Translations under genes and position numbers: made by a program
The notes under the pieces: model-generated
The model's database searches: none
Seen by the model: only the letters and a program-made list of their open reading frames with translations
Told to the model about the DNA's origin: nothing
Origin: Bradyrhizobium sp. CCGB01
GTDB taxonomy: Bacteria > Pseudomonadota > Alphaproteobacteria > Rhizobiales > Xanthobacteraceae
Assembly: GCF_024199795.1 (NCBI RefSeq)
Contig: NZ_JANADK010000001.1
Location: 558,001-622,000 of the forward strand
Direction: 5' to 3'
Length of the DNA: 64,000 nucleotides
Shown: positions 53,301 to 63,948 of the stretch, piece by piece
Layout of the letters: every line of letters starts with the position of its first letter
Position numbering within the stretch: the first letter of the stretch is position 1

Positions 53301-53844
53301 GAAGCACGCCGTCGTCGACGTCCAGATCGACCGGGGAGACGCTGACCTGGTCTTCGGACAGCTTGATCGCCTCCTGGAAGAAGCCGCGCTCGCCCTTGTT
53401 CTGCAAGGCATCGTCGGGAACGGCACGCACCGCCCCGTTCGGGCCGGAGCGGTCGACGCGCAGATATTAGACGCCGTCGGCACCGATGATGCGGAATTTT
53501 GCGTAGGCCGGGTTGGCGCCGACGTCAGCCACGAGGCGCGTCAGCAGCCGGTCGCGCCAGGTCTTCTCCGAAAGGTGGTCGACCGGATCGATCCCGTTGT
53601 TGAAATGGGCATCGATCATGCCGCGCGCGGCCGCACGGGAACGGAATGTCGCAACGTCGGCGCGGGCGCCATTCGCGTGGGCTTCGAGCTGCGAGGCCAG
53701 CAGCCGCGAGTGGCTCTCGATACGGTCGAGCACGCGCGGCAGGAAGGCCTGCTCCAGGCTGTAATGGCTGAGCCACCCGACGGCGGCGACCGCGATCGCG
53801 ACCAGCAGGATCATTGCGATGGCCAGCCGGGTTGCGAGGGTCAT
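50344..53844 (-). pseudogene. Hybrid sensor histidine kinase interrupted by a single in-frame stop codon
   Basis: The frame begins at the ATG at 53,844, gives an N-terminal membrane helix and the first 125 residues of a Cache-like sensor domain, then hits TAA at 53,467-53,469. The same frame continues without any shift (YLRVDRSGPNG) for 1,040 more codons. The remaining order is sensor end, second membrane helix (about 170 residues in), HAMP, three PAS domains, HisKA (VAHDFNNIL), HATPase (NARDAMPGG, GTGIPANM, GKGTGLGLS) and a receiver (acceptor Asp in LLFTDVIMPGKMNG). A GAA-to-TAA change would explain it, since family members usually have Glu there. A GTG at 53,430 could restart translation, but without the first helix. 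Confidence 0.8.
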
Positions 53845-53911
53845 ATCGTCCTTCGCGCCGCGTCGCGAGCGGGTCCGAATGTGCTGCTACGCTGCAACAT
53901 ACATCACCCCG

Positions 53912-54325
53912 TCATCGGCCGCAGGCGCCGGCATCGGATCGCGGCGCGGATGCGAGGCAGCCATCGACAGCGGCGAGCAGCGCATCCGGCCGGAACGGCT
54001 TCTGCAGGCTTGCCACCGCGCCAAGCTTGGTCGCCATCTTCAGAAAGTCCGGCTCGGCATAGGCGTCCGGCGTGATGGACCGGCCGGAAATCACGACGAT
54101 CGGAAGGGTCGGTTGCAGCACCCGGATGTGGCGCATCGTCTCCAGTCCGTCCATGCCGGGCATGAATATGTCGAGGAACAGGAGGTCGAACCGGCTCGCC
54201 CCGACCAGCGCAAGTCCCTTGTGGCCATCGCCGGCGACGGTGACTTGGTGACCCGCTCTCTCCAGGATCAGCCGGATCGTGATCTGCACGGCCGGATCGT
54301 CATCCACAATCAGGATGTTGGCCAC
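53912..54325 (-). CDS. Single-domain response regulator, 137 aa
   Basis: A receiver domain with ILIVDDDPAVQITIR, acceptor Asp in LLFLDIFMPGMDGLE, Ser in VVISGRS and Lys in LQKPFRPD, with a C-terminal tail of about 18 residues and no output domain. It sits 67 bp before the interrupted hybrid kinase in the same direction, so the pair probably formed one phosphorelay operon. Confidence 0.9.
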   Translation of the reverse strand: MANILIVDDDPAVQITIRLILERAGHQVTVAGDGHKGLALVGASRFDLLFLDIFMPGMDGLETMRHIRVLQPTLPIVVISGRSITPDAYAEPDFLKMATKLGAVASLQKPFRPDALLAAVDGCLASAPRSDAGACGR

Positions 54326-54531
54326 GTCAAAAACCTCCGGGTCGGACAGGGATGTTCCCGGCGACCCAAATCAAAGCATCAAATACGAAATTGTTGCGCG
54401 GATTGTGCCCATCCTGCAAGCACTTCGCGGCCGACACGTTGTCCGCCTCGCGCGATCCCGGCGATATCGGCCATATGCATGTTTACGTGCACATGGGTTC
54501 CGGGTGCGCGCCCTGGTCCGTGTCCGCGCGC

Positions 54532-55260
54532 CTAATCGGTCAGGTATTCGGGATAGTGGCTCCGGATCTTGTCCAGCTCGCTCAGCGTACCCGACAGATG
54601 CTTGCGCAGATGCTGTTGCGCCGCATCGGCGTCGCCGGCCTCGATCGCGCGCGTGATCAGCTTGTGGTGGCGGACGATGTTCTGGGCCTTGCCGGGCGAG
54701 GGCAAATGCAGCCGGCGCAGGCGGTCGATATGTCCGCTGCGGCTGCGCACCAGCACCCACAGGTCCTGTTTTCCGGCGGCAGCATAGAGCTGGGCGTGAA
54801 AATCATTGTCGCCGGCCATGAAGGCCTCGAAGTCGCCAGCCTTGGCGAATTGCTGTTGCAGCGCAATGGCTTGATCCAGGCGAATGACCAGTGCGGCGTC
54901 GTGGTTGCCTGCAAGCAGGCGGATGATCTCCAGCTCCAGTGCCTGACGCAGGAAATGCGCCTGCTCGGCGCGGCTGATGTCGATCCGGCTGACCACGGTG
55001 GCGTGCTGCGGGAAAACGTCGACCAGACCCTCTTCCTCGAGCCGCATCAAGGCATCGCGCACCGGTGTTGAGCTGACGCCGAACTGGCCTGCAAGCTCGG
55101 CACGTGACAGCGGCGCGCCCGGCGGCAGCTCCAGGGCGATGATCGCATTGCGCAGCCGCTCGAACACCTGCGGCGCGGCCTGGCGGGCGCGATCGAGCCG
55201 GGCGGCGGGTCGCGGGGCGGTTTTTGCGGCCGCGCGCGGCGAAGGTTGGGCTGCTTCCAT
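54532..55260 (-). CDS. GntR-family transcriptional regulator (FCD domain), 242 aa
   Basis: A basic, Ala/Pro-rich N-terminal 25 residues, a winged helix (about 28-95, SRAELAGQFGVSSTPVRDAL) and a FadR-type FCD domain (about 100-225) with metal-site histidines in DNDFHAQLYAAAG and HHKLITRAI. It is divergent from the ABC/dehydratase operon, and a perfect 24-bp palindrome lies between them, so it most likely represses that operon until a sugar-acid-type ligand appears. Confidence 0.92.
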   Translation of the reverse strand: MEAAQPSPRAAAKTAPRPAARLDRARQAAPQVFERLRNAIIALELPPGAPLSRAELAGQFGVSSTPVRDALMRLEEEGLVDVFPQHATVVSRIDISRAEQAHFLRQALELEIIRLLAGNHDAALVIRLDQAIALQQQFAKAGDFEAFMAGDNDFHAQLYAAAGKQDLWVLVRSRSGHIDRLRRLHLPSPGKAQNIVRHHKLITRAIEAGDADAAQQHLRKHLSGTLSELDKIRSHYPEYLTD

Positions 55261-55284
55261 GTCGGGTCCCGCGGGCTTGCCTTT

Positions 55285-55308
55285 GATGCACTAATATATT
55301 AGTGCATC
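55285..55308. promoter_or_regulatory. Perfect 24-bp palindrome, candidate GntR operator
   Basis: GATGCACTAATA (55,285-55,296) is followed directly by its exact reverse complement TATTAGTGCATC (55,297-55,308). It lies 24 bp before the regulator start and 47 bp before the binding-protein start. The central TAATATATTA is AT-rich, typical of FCD-type GntR sites. Confidence 0.75.
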
Positions 55309-55355
55309 AGCAGGGTCAACGCGGGCTCGCGGCACCCCGGAGGAAACACACAACA

Positions 55356-56375
55356 ATGATCAAGCATCTTCGTAGCAAGCTTGCGGCTGCCACCCTGATC
55401 GCCGCAACCGCCCTGTCGGTATCCGCGGCACATGCGCAGCAGAAATCCGAGATCTCGCTGTCGCGCCAGCCCGGCATTTTCTACATGCCGAGCCACATCA
55501 TGGAAAAGCAGAAGCTGATCGAGAAGCACGCGGCTCAGCTCGGCGTAACCGGCGTCACCACCAAATGGATCACCTTCTCTGGCGGCGGCGCGCAGACCGA
55601 TGCGCTGCTCGCCGGCGGCGTCGACATCCTCAACACCGGCACCGGCAATCTTCTGCTGCTGTGGGACCGCACCCGCGGCGGCGTGAAGGGCATCGTCGCG
55701 ACCTCGGCGCAGCCGATGACGCTGATCAGCCGCGACGCCAACATCAAGTCGATCAAGGATTTCGGGCCGACCGACAAGATCGCGGTGCCGACGGTGAAGG
55801 TCTCGACCCAGGCGATCGTGCTGCAGATCGCGGCCGCCGAGGCTTTCGGTGCGGACCAATGGTCGAAGCTCGACGCCAACACCGTGCAGCTCGGCCATCC
55901 CGACGCCTATGCGGCGCTGTCCAATCCCAAGCACGAGGTGCACACCCACTTCTCGATTCCGCCGTTCACCTTCCTGGAGCTGAAGAACGTGCCGGGCGCG
56001 CATGTCGTGCTGTCGTCGCCGGACGTGATGGGCGGCCCGCTCAGCCAGGCGCAATTCTTCACCACGACGAAATTCGCCGATGCCAATCCGAAGATCATCC
56101 AGGCCGTGCGCGACGCCACCAAGGAAGCGCAGGATCTGATCCGCAGCGACACCAAGCAGGCGGTCGAGATCTACAAGGAGATCACCGGCGACAAGACCTC
56201 GGTCGAGGAGCTGCTCGATCTCCTGAAGGAGCCTGGCATGATGGAGTGGAATCTCGAGCCGCAGGGCACGATGAAGTTCGCCGCCCATCTGTTCAAGACC
56301 GGCACGCTGAAGAACCAGCCCAAGGCCTGGACCGACTATTATCTCCCCGTCGCGCACGATCTGAAGGGCAACTGA
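55356..56375 (+). CDS. ABC transporter periplasmic substrate-binding protein (NMT1/TauA type), 339 aa
   Basis: A signal peptide covers residues 1-27 (LAAATLIAATALSVSAAHAQ). The mature part has the NMT1/THI5-like fold of sulfonate/nitrate-type receptors (SLSRQPGIFYMPSHIME, LLAGGVDILNTGTGNLLLLW). The ATG at 55,356 with CGGAGG upstream sets the start. The neighbouring dehydratase, aldolase and lactonase suggest that the true ligand may be a sugar acid or similar carboxylate rather than a sulfonate. Confidence 0.92.
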   Translation: MIKHLRSKLAAATLIAATALSVSAAHAQQKSEISLSRQPGIFYMPSHIMEKQKLIEKHAAQLGVTGVTTKWITFSGGGAQTDALLAGGVDILNTGTGNLLLLWDRTRGGVKGIVATSAQPMTLISRDANIKSIKDFGPTDKIAVPTVKVSTQAIVLQIAAAEAFGADQWSKLDANTVQLGHPDAYAALSNPKHEVHTHFSIPPFTFLELKNVPGAHVVLSSPDVMGGPLSQAQFFTTTKFADANPKIIQAVRDATKEAQDLIRSDTKQAVEIYKEITGDKTSVEELLDLLKEPGMMEWNLEPQGTMKFAAHLFKTGTLKNQPKAWTDYYLPVAHDLKGN

Positions 56376-57136
56376 TGGCGCTGCTCGACGTCAATGGGGT
56401 GACGCTGCGCTACAAGACCTCCAGCGCCGTCGTCACCGCCACCGAAAGGGTGAGTTTCACCGTCGACAAGTCCGACCGCTTCGTGCTGCTCGGGCCGTCC
56501 GGCTGCGGCAAGTCGACCCTGCTCAAGGCCGTCGGCGGCTACATGACGCCGAGTGAGGGACGCATGACCATTGGCGATCGCGAGATCCACGGTCCCGGCG
56601 CCGACCGCATGATGATCTTCCAGGAGTTCGACCAGCTGCTGCCCTGGAAGAGCGTGCTGGCCAACGTGATGTTTCCGCTGCTGACCGCGCGAAAACTGTC
56701 GCGCAAGGCCGCCGAGGCGAAGGCGCGGGCCTATATCGAGAAGGTCGGCCTCACCCGCGTCGTCGATGCCTATCCGCATACGCTGTCGGGCGGCATGAAG
56801 CAGCGCGTTGCGATCGCGCGCGGTATGGCGATGGAGCCTGACATCCTGCTGATGGACGAGCCGTTCGCCGCGCTCGACGCGCTGACGCGCCGAACCTGCC
56901 AGGACGAGCTGCTCCAGCTCTGGAGCGAGACCAAATTCACCGTGCTGTTCGTGACGCATTCGATTGCGGAAGCAATCCGCATCGGCAACCGCATCCTGCT
57001 GCTGTCGCCGCATCCCGGCCGCGTCAAGGCCGAGGTGATCGACGTCGACAAGGTCTCCAATGGTGATGGCAGCGCCGGCCGGCTGGAGAAGGAGATCCAC
57101 GATCTCCTGTTCGCCTCCGAAGCAACGGCGCATTGA
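56375..57136 (+). CDS. ABC transporter ATP-binding protein, 253 aa
   Basis: Walker A GPSGCGKST (about residues 39-47), Q-loop in MIFQEFDQLLPW, signature LSGGMKQR (about 139-146), Walker B ILLMDEPFAALD and switch His in VTHSIAEA. It belongs to the TauB/SsuB group. The start (ATG at 56,375) shares its first base with the preceding TGA, a tight coupling. Confidence 0.96.
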   Translation: MALLDVNGVTLRYKTSSAVVTATERVSFTVDKSDRFVLLGPSGCGKSTLLKAVGGYMTPSEGRMTIGDREIHGPGADRMMIFQEFDQLLPWKSVLANVMFPLLTARKLSRKAAEAKARAYIEKVGLTRVVDAYPHTLSGGMKQRVAIARGMAMEPDILLMDEPFAALDALTRRTCQDELLQLWSETKFTVLFVTHSIAEAIRIGNRILLLSPHPGRVKAEVIDVDKVSNGDGSAGRLEKEIHDLLFASEATAH

Positions 57137-57147
57137 GGGAGCCGGTT

Positions 57148-58007
57148 ATGGGCGAAGCGACAATTTTGCTGCGTGAGGCGCCGGCTACCGCCGCTGGCGG
57201 CGCAGGCGAGGTCGAACGCAAGCTGAGTGTGCTCGAGCTGCTGTGGAACGACGGTTTTGTCCGCAAGACCGTCATCATCCTGTTCCTGGCAGCGGTCTGG
57301 GAGGCCTACGGCCTCTATCTCGACAATCCCCTGCTGTTTCCGACGCTGCACGACACGATCGTGACGCTGTACGATCGCGTCAAGGACGGCACCATTCCGA
57401 TGCGGGCCTGGACTTCGCTGAAGGTGCTGTTCATGGGCTATTCGGCGGGCATCGTGCTGGCCGCGATCTTCACCGTGCTCGCGATCTCGACGCGGATCGG
57501 CACCGACTTCCTGGAGACGGTGACGGCGATGTTCAACCCGCTGCCGGCGATCGCGCTGTTGCCGCTGGCCCTGATCTGGTTCGGGCTCGGCAATGGCAGC
57601 CTCGTGTTCGTGCTGATCCATTCGGTGCTCTGGCCGGTCGCCCTCAATACCCATTCCGGCTTCAAGAGCGTGTCCAATACGCTGCGCATGGTCGGACGCA
57701 ATTACGGCCTGCGCGGGCTGCCTTACGTCGCCAAGATCCTGATCCCCGCGGCGTTCGGCTCGATCCTCACCGGCCTCAAGATCGGCTGGGCCTTTGCCTG
57801 GCGCACGCTGATCGCGGCCGAGCTGGTGTTCGGCGTGTCGTCGGGGCAGGGCGGGCTCGGCTGGTTCATCTTCGAGAACCGCAATCTCCTGGACATTCCT
57901 GCGGTGTTCGCAGGCCTCTTGACCGTGATCATCATTGGGCTCTTTGTCGAGAACCTGATCTTCCGCGCTATCGAGCGGAATACCGTCCAGAAATGGGGCA
58001 CCCAATC

Positions 58008-58011
<4 letters not shown>
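57148..58011 (+). CDS. ABC transporter permease (TauC/SsuC type), 287 aa
   Basis: About six hydrophobic helices (first near residues 31-48) and the permease EAA-type loop around NYGLRGLPYVAKILIPAAFG (about 185-204), which docks with the ATPase. The ATG at 57,148 with GGGAG 6-7 bp upstream is preferred to a TTG at 57,133 within the preceding stop region. Confidence 0.95.
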
Positions 58012-59747
<1,736 letters not shown>

Positions 59748-59757
59748 AGAGCACACT

Positions 59758-60477
59758 ATGACAAAACTTTCCGAAGCCACCCGCAACAAGCTCAAATCCG
59801 TCTCCACGGCCACCGTCGCCACCGCGCTGTTCAAGCGCGGCCTGCGCATCCAGATGATCCAGGATGTGCACCCGCTCGGTGCGGATCAGCCGACCATGGT
59901 CGGTGAGGCCTTCACGCTGCGCTACATGCCGGCGCGGGAAGATCTCAACACCATCGACGTCTTCAAGGATCGCTCCCATCCGCAGCGCAAGGCGGTCGAG
60001 GATTGCCCGCCCGGAGCCGTGCTGGTGATGGACAGCCGCAAGGACGCGCGCGCGGCCTCCGCCGGCGCGATCCTGGTGACGCGGCTGATGAAGCGTGGTG
60101 TCGCCGGCGTCGTCACAGACGGCGGCTTTCGCGATTCCGCCGAGATCGCCAAGCTCGGCATCCCCGCCTACCATCACCGCCCCTCGGCGCCGACGAATCT
60201 CACGCTGCACCAGGCGATCGAGATCAACGTGCCGATCGGCTGCGGCGATGCGCCGGTGTTTCCCGGCGATATCATCCTCGGCGACAGCGACGGCGTCATC
60301 GTGATCCCCGCGCATCTCGCCGACGAGATCGCCAACGAGACCTTTGAGATGACCGCGTTCGAGGACTTCGTCACGGAGGAAGTCGGCAAGGGCCGCGGCA
60401 TCTTTGGTCTCTATCCGGCCACGGACCCGCAGACGCTGACCGATTTTGCGGAATGGCGGAAGAAGAACGGCCGCTAG
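59758..60477 (+). CDS. RraA-like / HMG-type aldolase family protein, 239 aa
   Basis: The RraA/4-hydroxy-4-methyl-2-oxoglutarate aldolase fold, recognised by VVTDGGFRDSAEI (the DGxxRD active site), HRPSAPTN and GDIILGDSDGVIVIP. In this family, members beside an IlvD-type dehydratase are thought to cleave or process a 2-keto-3-deoxy acid; others only inhibit RNase E. The gene starts 10 bp after the dehydratase, so a metabolic role is favoured here. Confidence 0.88.
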   Translation: MTKLSEATRNKLKSVSTATVATALFKRGLRIQMIQDVHPLGADQPTMVGEAFTLRYMPAREDLNTIDVFKDRSHPQRKAVEDCPPGAVLVMDSRKDARAASAGAILVTRLMKRGVAGVVTDGGFRDSAEIAKLGIPAYHHRPSAPTNLTLHQAIEINVPIGCGDAPVFPGDIILGDSDGVIVIPAHLADEIANETFEMTAFEDFVTEEVGKGRGIFGLYPATDPQTLTDFAEWRKKNGR

Positions 60478-60504
60478 ACCGAGACTGAAGCACGTCAGGA
60501 AACG

Positions 60505-60531
60505 AGCCGGCGCAGCAAGCGCCGGCTTTTT
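60505..60531 (+). terminator. Rho-independent terminator after the aldolase gene
   Basis: AGCCGGCG (60,505-60,512) pairs with CGCCGGCT (60,520-60,527) over a 7-base loop, followed by TTTTT. It lies 27 bp after the aldolase stop and 20 bp before the lactonase start on the same strand, so it should limit expression of the lactonase or mark a separate transcription unit. Confidence 0.85.
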
Positions 60532-60551
60532 ATCAAGCAGGGAGGACTACA

Positions 60552-61643
60552 ATGAATTTCACGCGACGTAACCTCATGGCCGGCGCTGGAGCGATGGCCG
60601 CGTCCACGCTTCTCGCCCGCGCCGCCGGTGCCCAGTCGTTCCCGTTCACGCCCAATCAGCGCTACCCCGATCCCGCCGTCCAGATCCTCGATCCGAGCTT
60701 CGGAAAATACCGGCTCTATTCCTCGACGGTCGAGCAGGTCGCGTCAGGCATGCGCTGGGCCGAGGGGCCCGCCTATTTCCCCGAGGGCGGCTATCTCCTG
60801 TTCTCCGACATTCCCAACAACCGGATCATGAAGTTCGACGAGAAGACCGGACAGACCAGCGTCTTCCGCGCCAACGCCAACTACGCCAACGGCAATGCGC
60901 GCGATCGCCAGGGCCGTCTCGTCACCTGCGAGCATTCCGTCACCCGCCGCATCACCCGCACCGAGAAGGACGGCAAGATCACCGTCCTCGCCGACAAGTT
61001 CGACGGCAAGCGGCTGAACGCGCCGAACGACATCGTGGTGAAGTCCGACGACAGCATCTGGTTCACCGATCCGCTGTTCGGCATCAACGGCGAGTGGGAG
61101 GGCAAGAAGGAGAAGGCCGAGCAGGCCACCACCAACGTCTATCGGATCGCCAAGGACGGCAAGATCACCGCCGTCCTCACCGACCTCGTCAATCCGAACG
61201 GCCTTGCCTTCTCGCCCGACGAGAAGAAGCTCTACATCGTCGAATGGAAGGGCACGCCGAACCGCAGCATCTGGAGCTACAATGTCGGCGACGACGGTGC
61301 CCTCAGCGGCAAGACCAAGCTGATCGACGCCGCCGACCAGGCCTCGCTCGACGGTTTTCGCGTCGACCGCGACGGCAATCTCTGGTGCGGCTGGGGCTCC
61401 AACGGCGCGCTGCAGGCCGAGCCCACCGATATCGGCGGCCGCAAGGTGTTTCAGCTCCGGGGCAAGTCCGAGGATCTCGACGGCGTGATGGTGTTCAATC
61501 CGGACGGCAAGCCGCTCGCCTTCATCAAGCTGCCCGAACGCTGCGCCAATCTCTGCTTCGGCGGCCCGAAGAACAACCGTCTCTATATGGCCAGCAGCCA
61601 CTCGGTGTATGCGCTGTATGTCGAGGCGCACGGGGCAGTGTGA
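60552..61643 (+). CDS. SMP-30/gluconolactonase-family lactonase with Tat-type signal, 363 aa
   Basis: The N-terminus FTRRNLMAGAGAMAASTLLA carries a twin-arginine export motif, so the enzyme is periplasmic. The six-bladed propeller (about 40-350) keeps the metal ligands: Glu in WAEGPAYFPEGG, Asn in NAPNDIVV and Asp in SLDGFRVDRDGN. It should hydrolyse a sugar lactone to the acid that the ABC system imports and the dehydratase uses. GGGAGG lies about 8 bp before the ATG. Confidence 0.92.
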   Translation: MNFTRRNLMAGAGAMAASTLLARAAGAQSFPFTPNQRYPDPAVQILDPSFGKYRLYSSTVEQVASGMRWAEGPAYFPEGGYLLFSDIPNNRIMKFDEKTGQTSVFRANANYANGNARDRQGRLVTCEHSVTRRITRTEKDGKITVLADKFDGKRLNAPNDIVVKSDDSIWFTDPLFGINGEWEGKKEKAEQATTNVYRIAKDGKITAVLTDLVNPNGLAFSPDEKKLYIVEWKGTPNRSIWSYNVGDDGALSGKTKLIDAADQASLDGFRVDRDGNLWCGWGSNGALQAEPTDIGGRKVFQLRGKSEDLDGVMVFNPDGKPLAFIKLPERCANLCFGGPKNNRLYMASSHSVYALYVEAHGAV

Positions 61644-61686
61644 GGCGGCGCGTTGTGGGACGGCAACGGTCGTCCCACAATCTCCC

Positions 61687-61830
61687 CTGTCGTCCCTGCG
61701 AACGCAGGGACCCATAACCCCAAGGAGTAGTTTGGCGAAGACTTCCAGTTAAGAAGTCTTCGTCGGTATGAGCACCGCCCTCTACCGATAAATCTCGCGG
61801 TATGGGTCCCTGCGTTCGCAGGGACGACAG
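61687..61830. repeat. 144-bp palindromic element with 30-bp perfect inverted ends (MITE-like)
   Basis: The ends CTGTCGTCCCTGCGAACGCA (61,687 onward, 30 bp) and their exact reverse complement (61,801-61,830) match without a mismatch. Inside, CGAAGACTTC (61,736-61,745) and GAAGTCTTCG (61,753-61,762) form a second perfect hairpin. No coding sequence is contained. Elements with this TCGTCCCTGCGAACGCAGGG theme are common between genes in Bradyrhizobiaceae. It lies between two convergent genes and may act as terminator as well. Confidence 0.85.
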
Positions 61831-61842
61831 CGGAGGGGGTGG

Positions 61843-63948
61843 CTACACCTCAGCCTCCGCCATCCCCGCCGCCCATAGCGCGAACGCATAGACGATCGCG
61901 ACTTCATCCAGCCGATCAAACCGCCCCGATGCGCCACCATGGCCGGCACCCATGTTGGTGCGGAGTAACACCGGGCCGCCGCCGCTCATGGTGGCGCGCA
62001 GGCGCGCGATCCATTTGGCGGGCTCCCAATAGGTGACGCGTGGATCCGTCAAGCCGCCCATCGCCAGGATCGCCGGATAGTCCTTTGCCGCGACATTGTC
62101 GTAGGGCGAGTAGGACAGGATCGTGCGAAAATCCTTTTCGCTCTCGATCGGATTGCCCCATTCCGGCCATTCCGGCGGCGTCAGCGGCAGCGTGTCGTCG
62201 AGCATGGTGTTGAGCACGTCGACGAACGGCACTTCCGCGACGATGCCGGCGAACAATTCGCCGGCGCGGTTGGCCACCGCGCCCATCAGCATGCCGCCGG
62301 CCGAGCCGCCATGGCCGACGATGCGTTTCGCGCTGGTGTACTTCGCCGCGATCAGCGCGCGGGCGCTGGCGGCGAAATCGTCGAACGAATTCGTCTTCTT
62401 CTCGCGCTTGCCGTCGAGATACCAGCCCCAGCCCTTGTCGGCGCCGCCGCGGATATGGGCGATGGCGTAGACGAAGCCGCGGTCGACCAGCGACAGGCGG
62501 TTGGCGTTGAACGAGGCCGGCATCGCCATGCCATAGGAGCCGTAGCCGTAGAGCAGCAGCGGCGCCGAGCCGTCGAGCTTCAATCCCCGGCGATAGAGGA
62601 TCGACACCGGCACCTCGGCGCCGTCATGGGCTTTGGCCATGATGCGCGTGGTGACGTAGTCGGCGGCGTTGTGGCCGGACGGAATTTCCTGACGCTTGCG
62701 TAAGGCCCGCGTGCGCTTGACCATGTCGTAATCGTAGACTTCCGACGGCGTCGTCATCGACGAATAGGCGAAGCGCAAATTCGTCGTCTCGAATTCGTAG
62801 GAGCCCATCGTATCCAGCGAATAGGCGGCCTCGTCGAAGGCGATGGCGTGCTCGTCATGGCTAGCGAGATCGCGGATCACGATCGACGGCAGCGCGTTGG
62901 CGCGCTCCAGCCGCACCAGATGGCCGGCATAGAGATCGAGGTCGATGATGTAGATGCCCGGACGATAGGGGATCAGATCGCGCCAGTTCTTGCGCTCGGG
63001 CGCGCCGAGCGGCGCGGTGACGACCTTGAAGTCGATGGCGTCATCGGCATTGGTGAGGATGTAGAGCTCGTCGCCGCGATCGGTGAGTGAATATTGCACG
63101 CCCTCCTCGCGTGCCGCGACGAGGCGCGGCGGCGCCTCAGGGTGGGCGAGGTCGATCAGCCGCTGCTCGGAGGTCTCGTGGTCGCCGCCCGCGATCACGC
63201 AGAAGCGGCCGCTAGTGCTCTCGTGCAGATGGGTGAACCAGCCGGAATCCGGCTCCTCGTAGACCAGCGTGTCGTCGGCCTGCTTCGTGCCGAGCTTGTG
63301 GCGCCACACCTGCATCGGCCGGTGATTGTCGTCGAGCTTCACATAGAAGAAGCTTTTGCAGTCCGCGGCCCAGACGATGCCGCCATCGGTCTCCTCGACC
63401 ACATCGTCAAGATCCTTGCCGCTCGCCCAGTCGCGGACGCGGATCGAGAAATACTCCGAGCCCTTGGTGTCCGCGCTCCAGGCCTGCAGCTTGTGATCGT
63501 GCGAGTGTCGGCTGCCGCCGAACTTGAAATATTTATGGTCCTTGGCGAGCGCATCGCCGTCGAGCACGATGTGGCCGTCGCCGCCGTCGCGCGGCATGCG
63601 GCCGAACAGCTCGTGCTGCCCGCCCTCGCGAAACTTGCGGAAATAGGCGAACGGGCCGTCCGGCGACGGCACGCTGGAATCGTCTTCCTTGATCCGGGAG
63701 CGCATCTCGCGCACCAGCGTCTTCTGCAGGGACGAGGTATGGCCGAGCAGGCTCTCGGTGTAGACGTTCTCTTCGTCCAGATATTTGCGGATGTCGGGAT
63801 CGAGCACCGCGGGATCGCGCAGCACCTCCTGCCATTTCTCGTCCTTCAGCCAGGCGTAATCGTCGGTCACGGTGATCCCGTGCCGCGTGAAGGAATGCGG
63901 CCGGCGCGGGGCAACGGGGGGCTGGGAAGGGGTCTTGGCTTGTGTCAC
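61843..63948 (-). CDS. ptrB: S9 family oligopeptidase (prolyl oligopeptidase/oligopeptidase B type), 701 aa
   Basis: An N-terminal seven-bladed propeller (about 75-410) filters substrates, and a C-terminal alpha/beta-hydrolase domain (about 420-700) carries the triad: Ser in GHGGSAGGML, Asp in GGLTDPRVTYWE and His in GAGHGGASG. The latter two and the RIVGHGGSAGG context match oligopeptidase B, which cuts short peptides after basic residues, in the cytoplasm. No signal peptide is present. The start is GTG with GAGG a few bases upstream, at the extreme end of the window. Confidence 0.92.
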   Translation of the reverse strand: MTQAKTPSQPPVAPRRPHSFTRHGITVTDDYAWLKDEKWQEVLRDPAVLDPDIRKYLDEENVYTESLLGHTSSLQKTLVREMRSRIKEDDSSVPSPDGPFAYFRKFREGGQHELFGRMPRDGGDGHIVLDGDALAKDHKYFKFGGSRHSHDHKLQAWSADTKGSEYFSIRVRDWASGKDLDDVVEETDGGIVWAADCKSFFYVKLDDNHRPMQVWRHKLGTKQADDTLVYEEPDSGWFTHLHESTSGRFCVIAGGDHETSEQRLIDLAHPEAPPRLVAAREEGVQYSLTDRGDELYILTNADDAIDFKVVTAPLGAPERKNWRDLIPYRPGIYIIDLDLYAGHLVRLERANALPSIVIRDLASHDEHAIAFDEAAYSLDTMGSYEFETTNLRFAYSSMTTPSEVYDYDMVKRTRALRKRQEIPSGHNAADYVTTRIMAKAHDGAEVPVSILYRRGLKLDGSAPLLLYGYGSYGMAMPASFNANRLSLVDRGFVYAIAHIRGGADKGWGWYLDGKREKKTNSFDDFAASARALIAAKYTSAKRIVGHGGSAGGMLMGAVANRAGELFAGIVAEVPFVDVLNTMLDDTLPLTPPEWPEWGNPIESEKDFRTILSYSPYDNVAAKDYPAILAMGGLTDPRVTYWEPAKWIARLRATMSGGGPVLLRTNMGAGHGGASGRFDRLDEVAIVYAFALWAAGMAEAEV

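Noticed and set aside
50491..54075. Long + strand open frames opposite the hybrid kinase
   Set aside because: Antisense shadows with Arg/His/Asp-rich translations. The - strand carries clear kinase, PAS and receiver motifs.
55565..56374. Upstream extension of the ABC ATPase frame through the binding-protein gene
   Set aside because: Same situation: family similarity starts at 56,375 and the upstream translation is Arg/Gly-rich noise.
57243..58007. Upstream extension of the dehydratase frame through the permease gene
   Set aside because: The permease is clearly coding in another frame, and the dehydratase family starts at the ATG at 58,008 that overlaps the permease stop.
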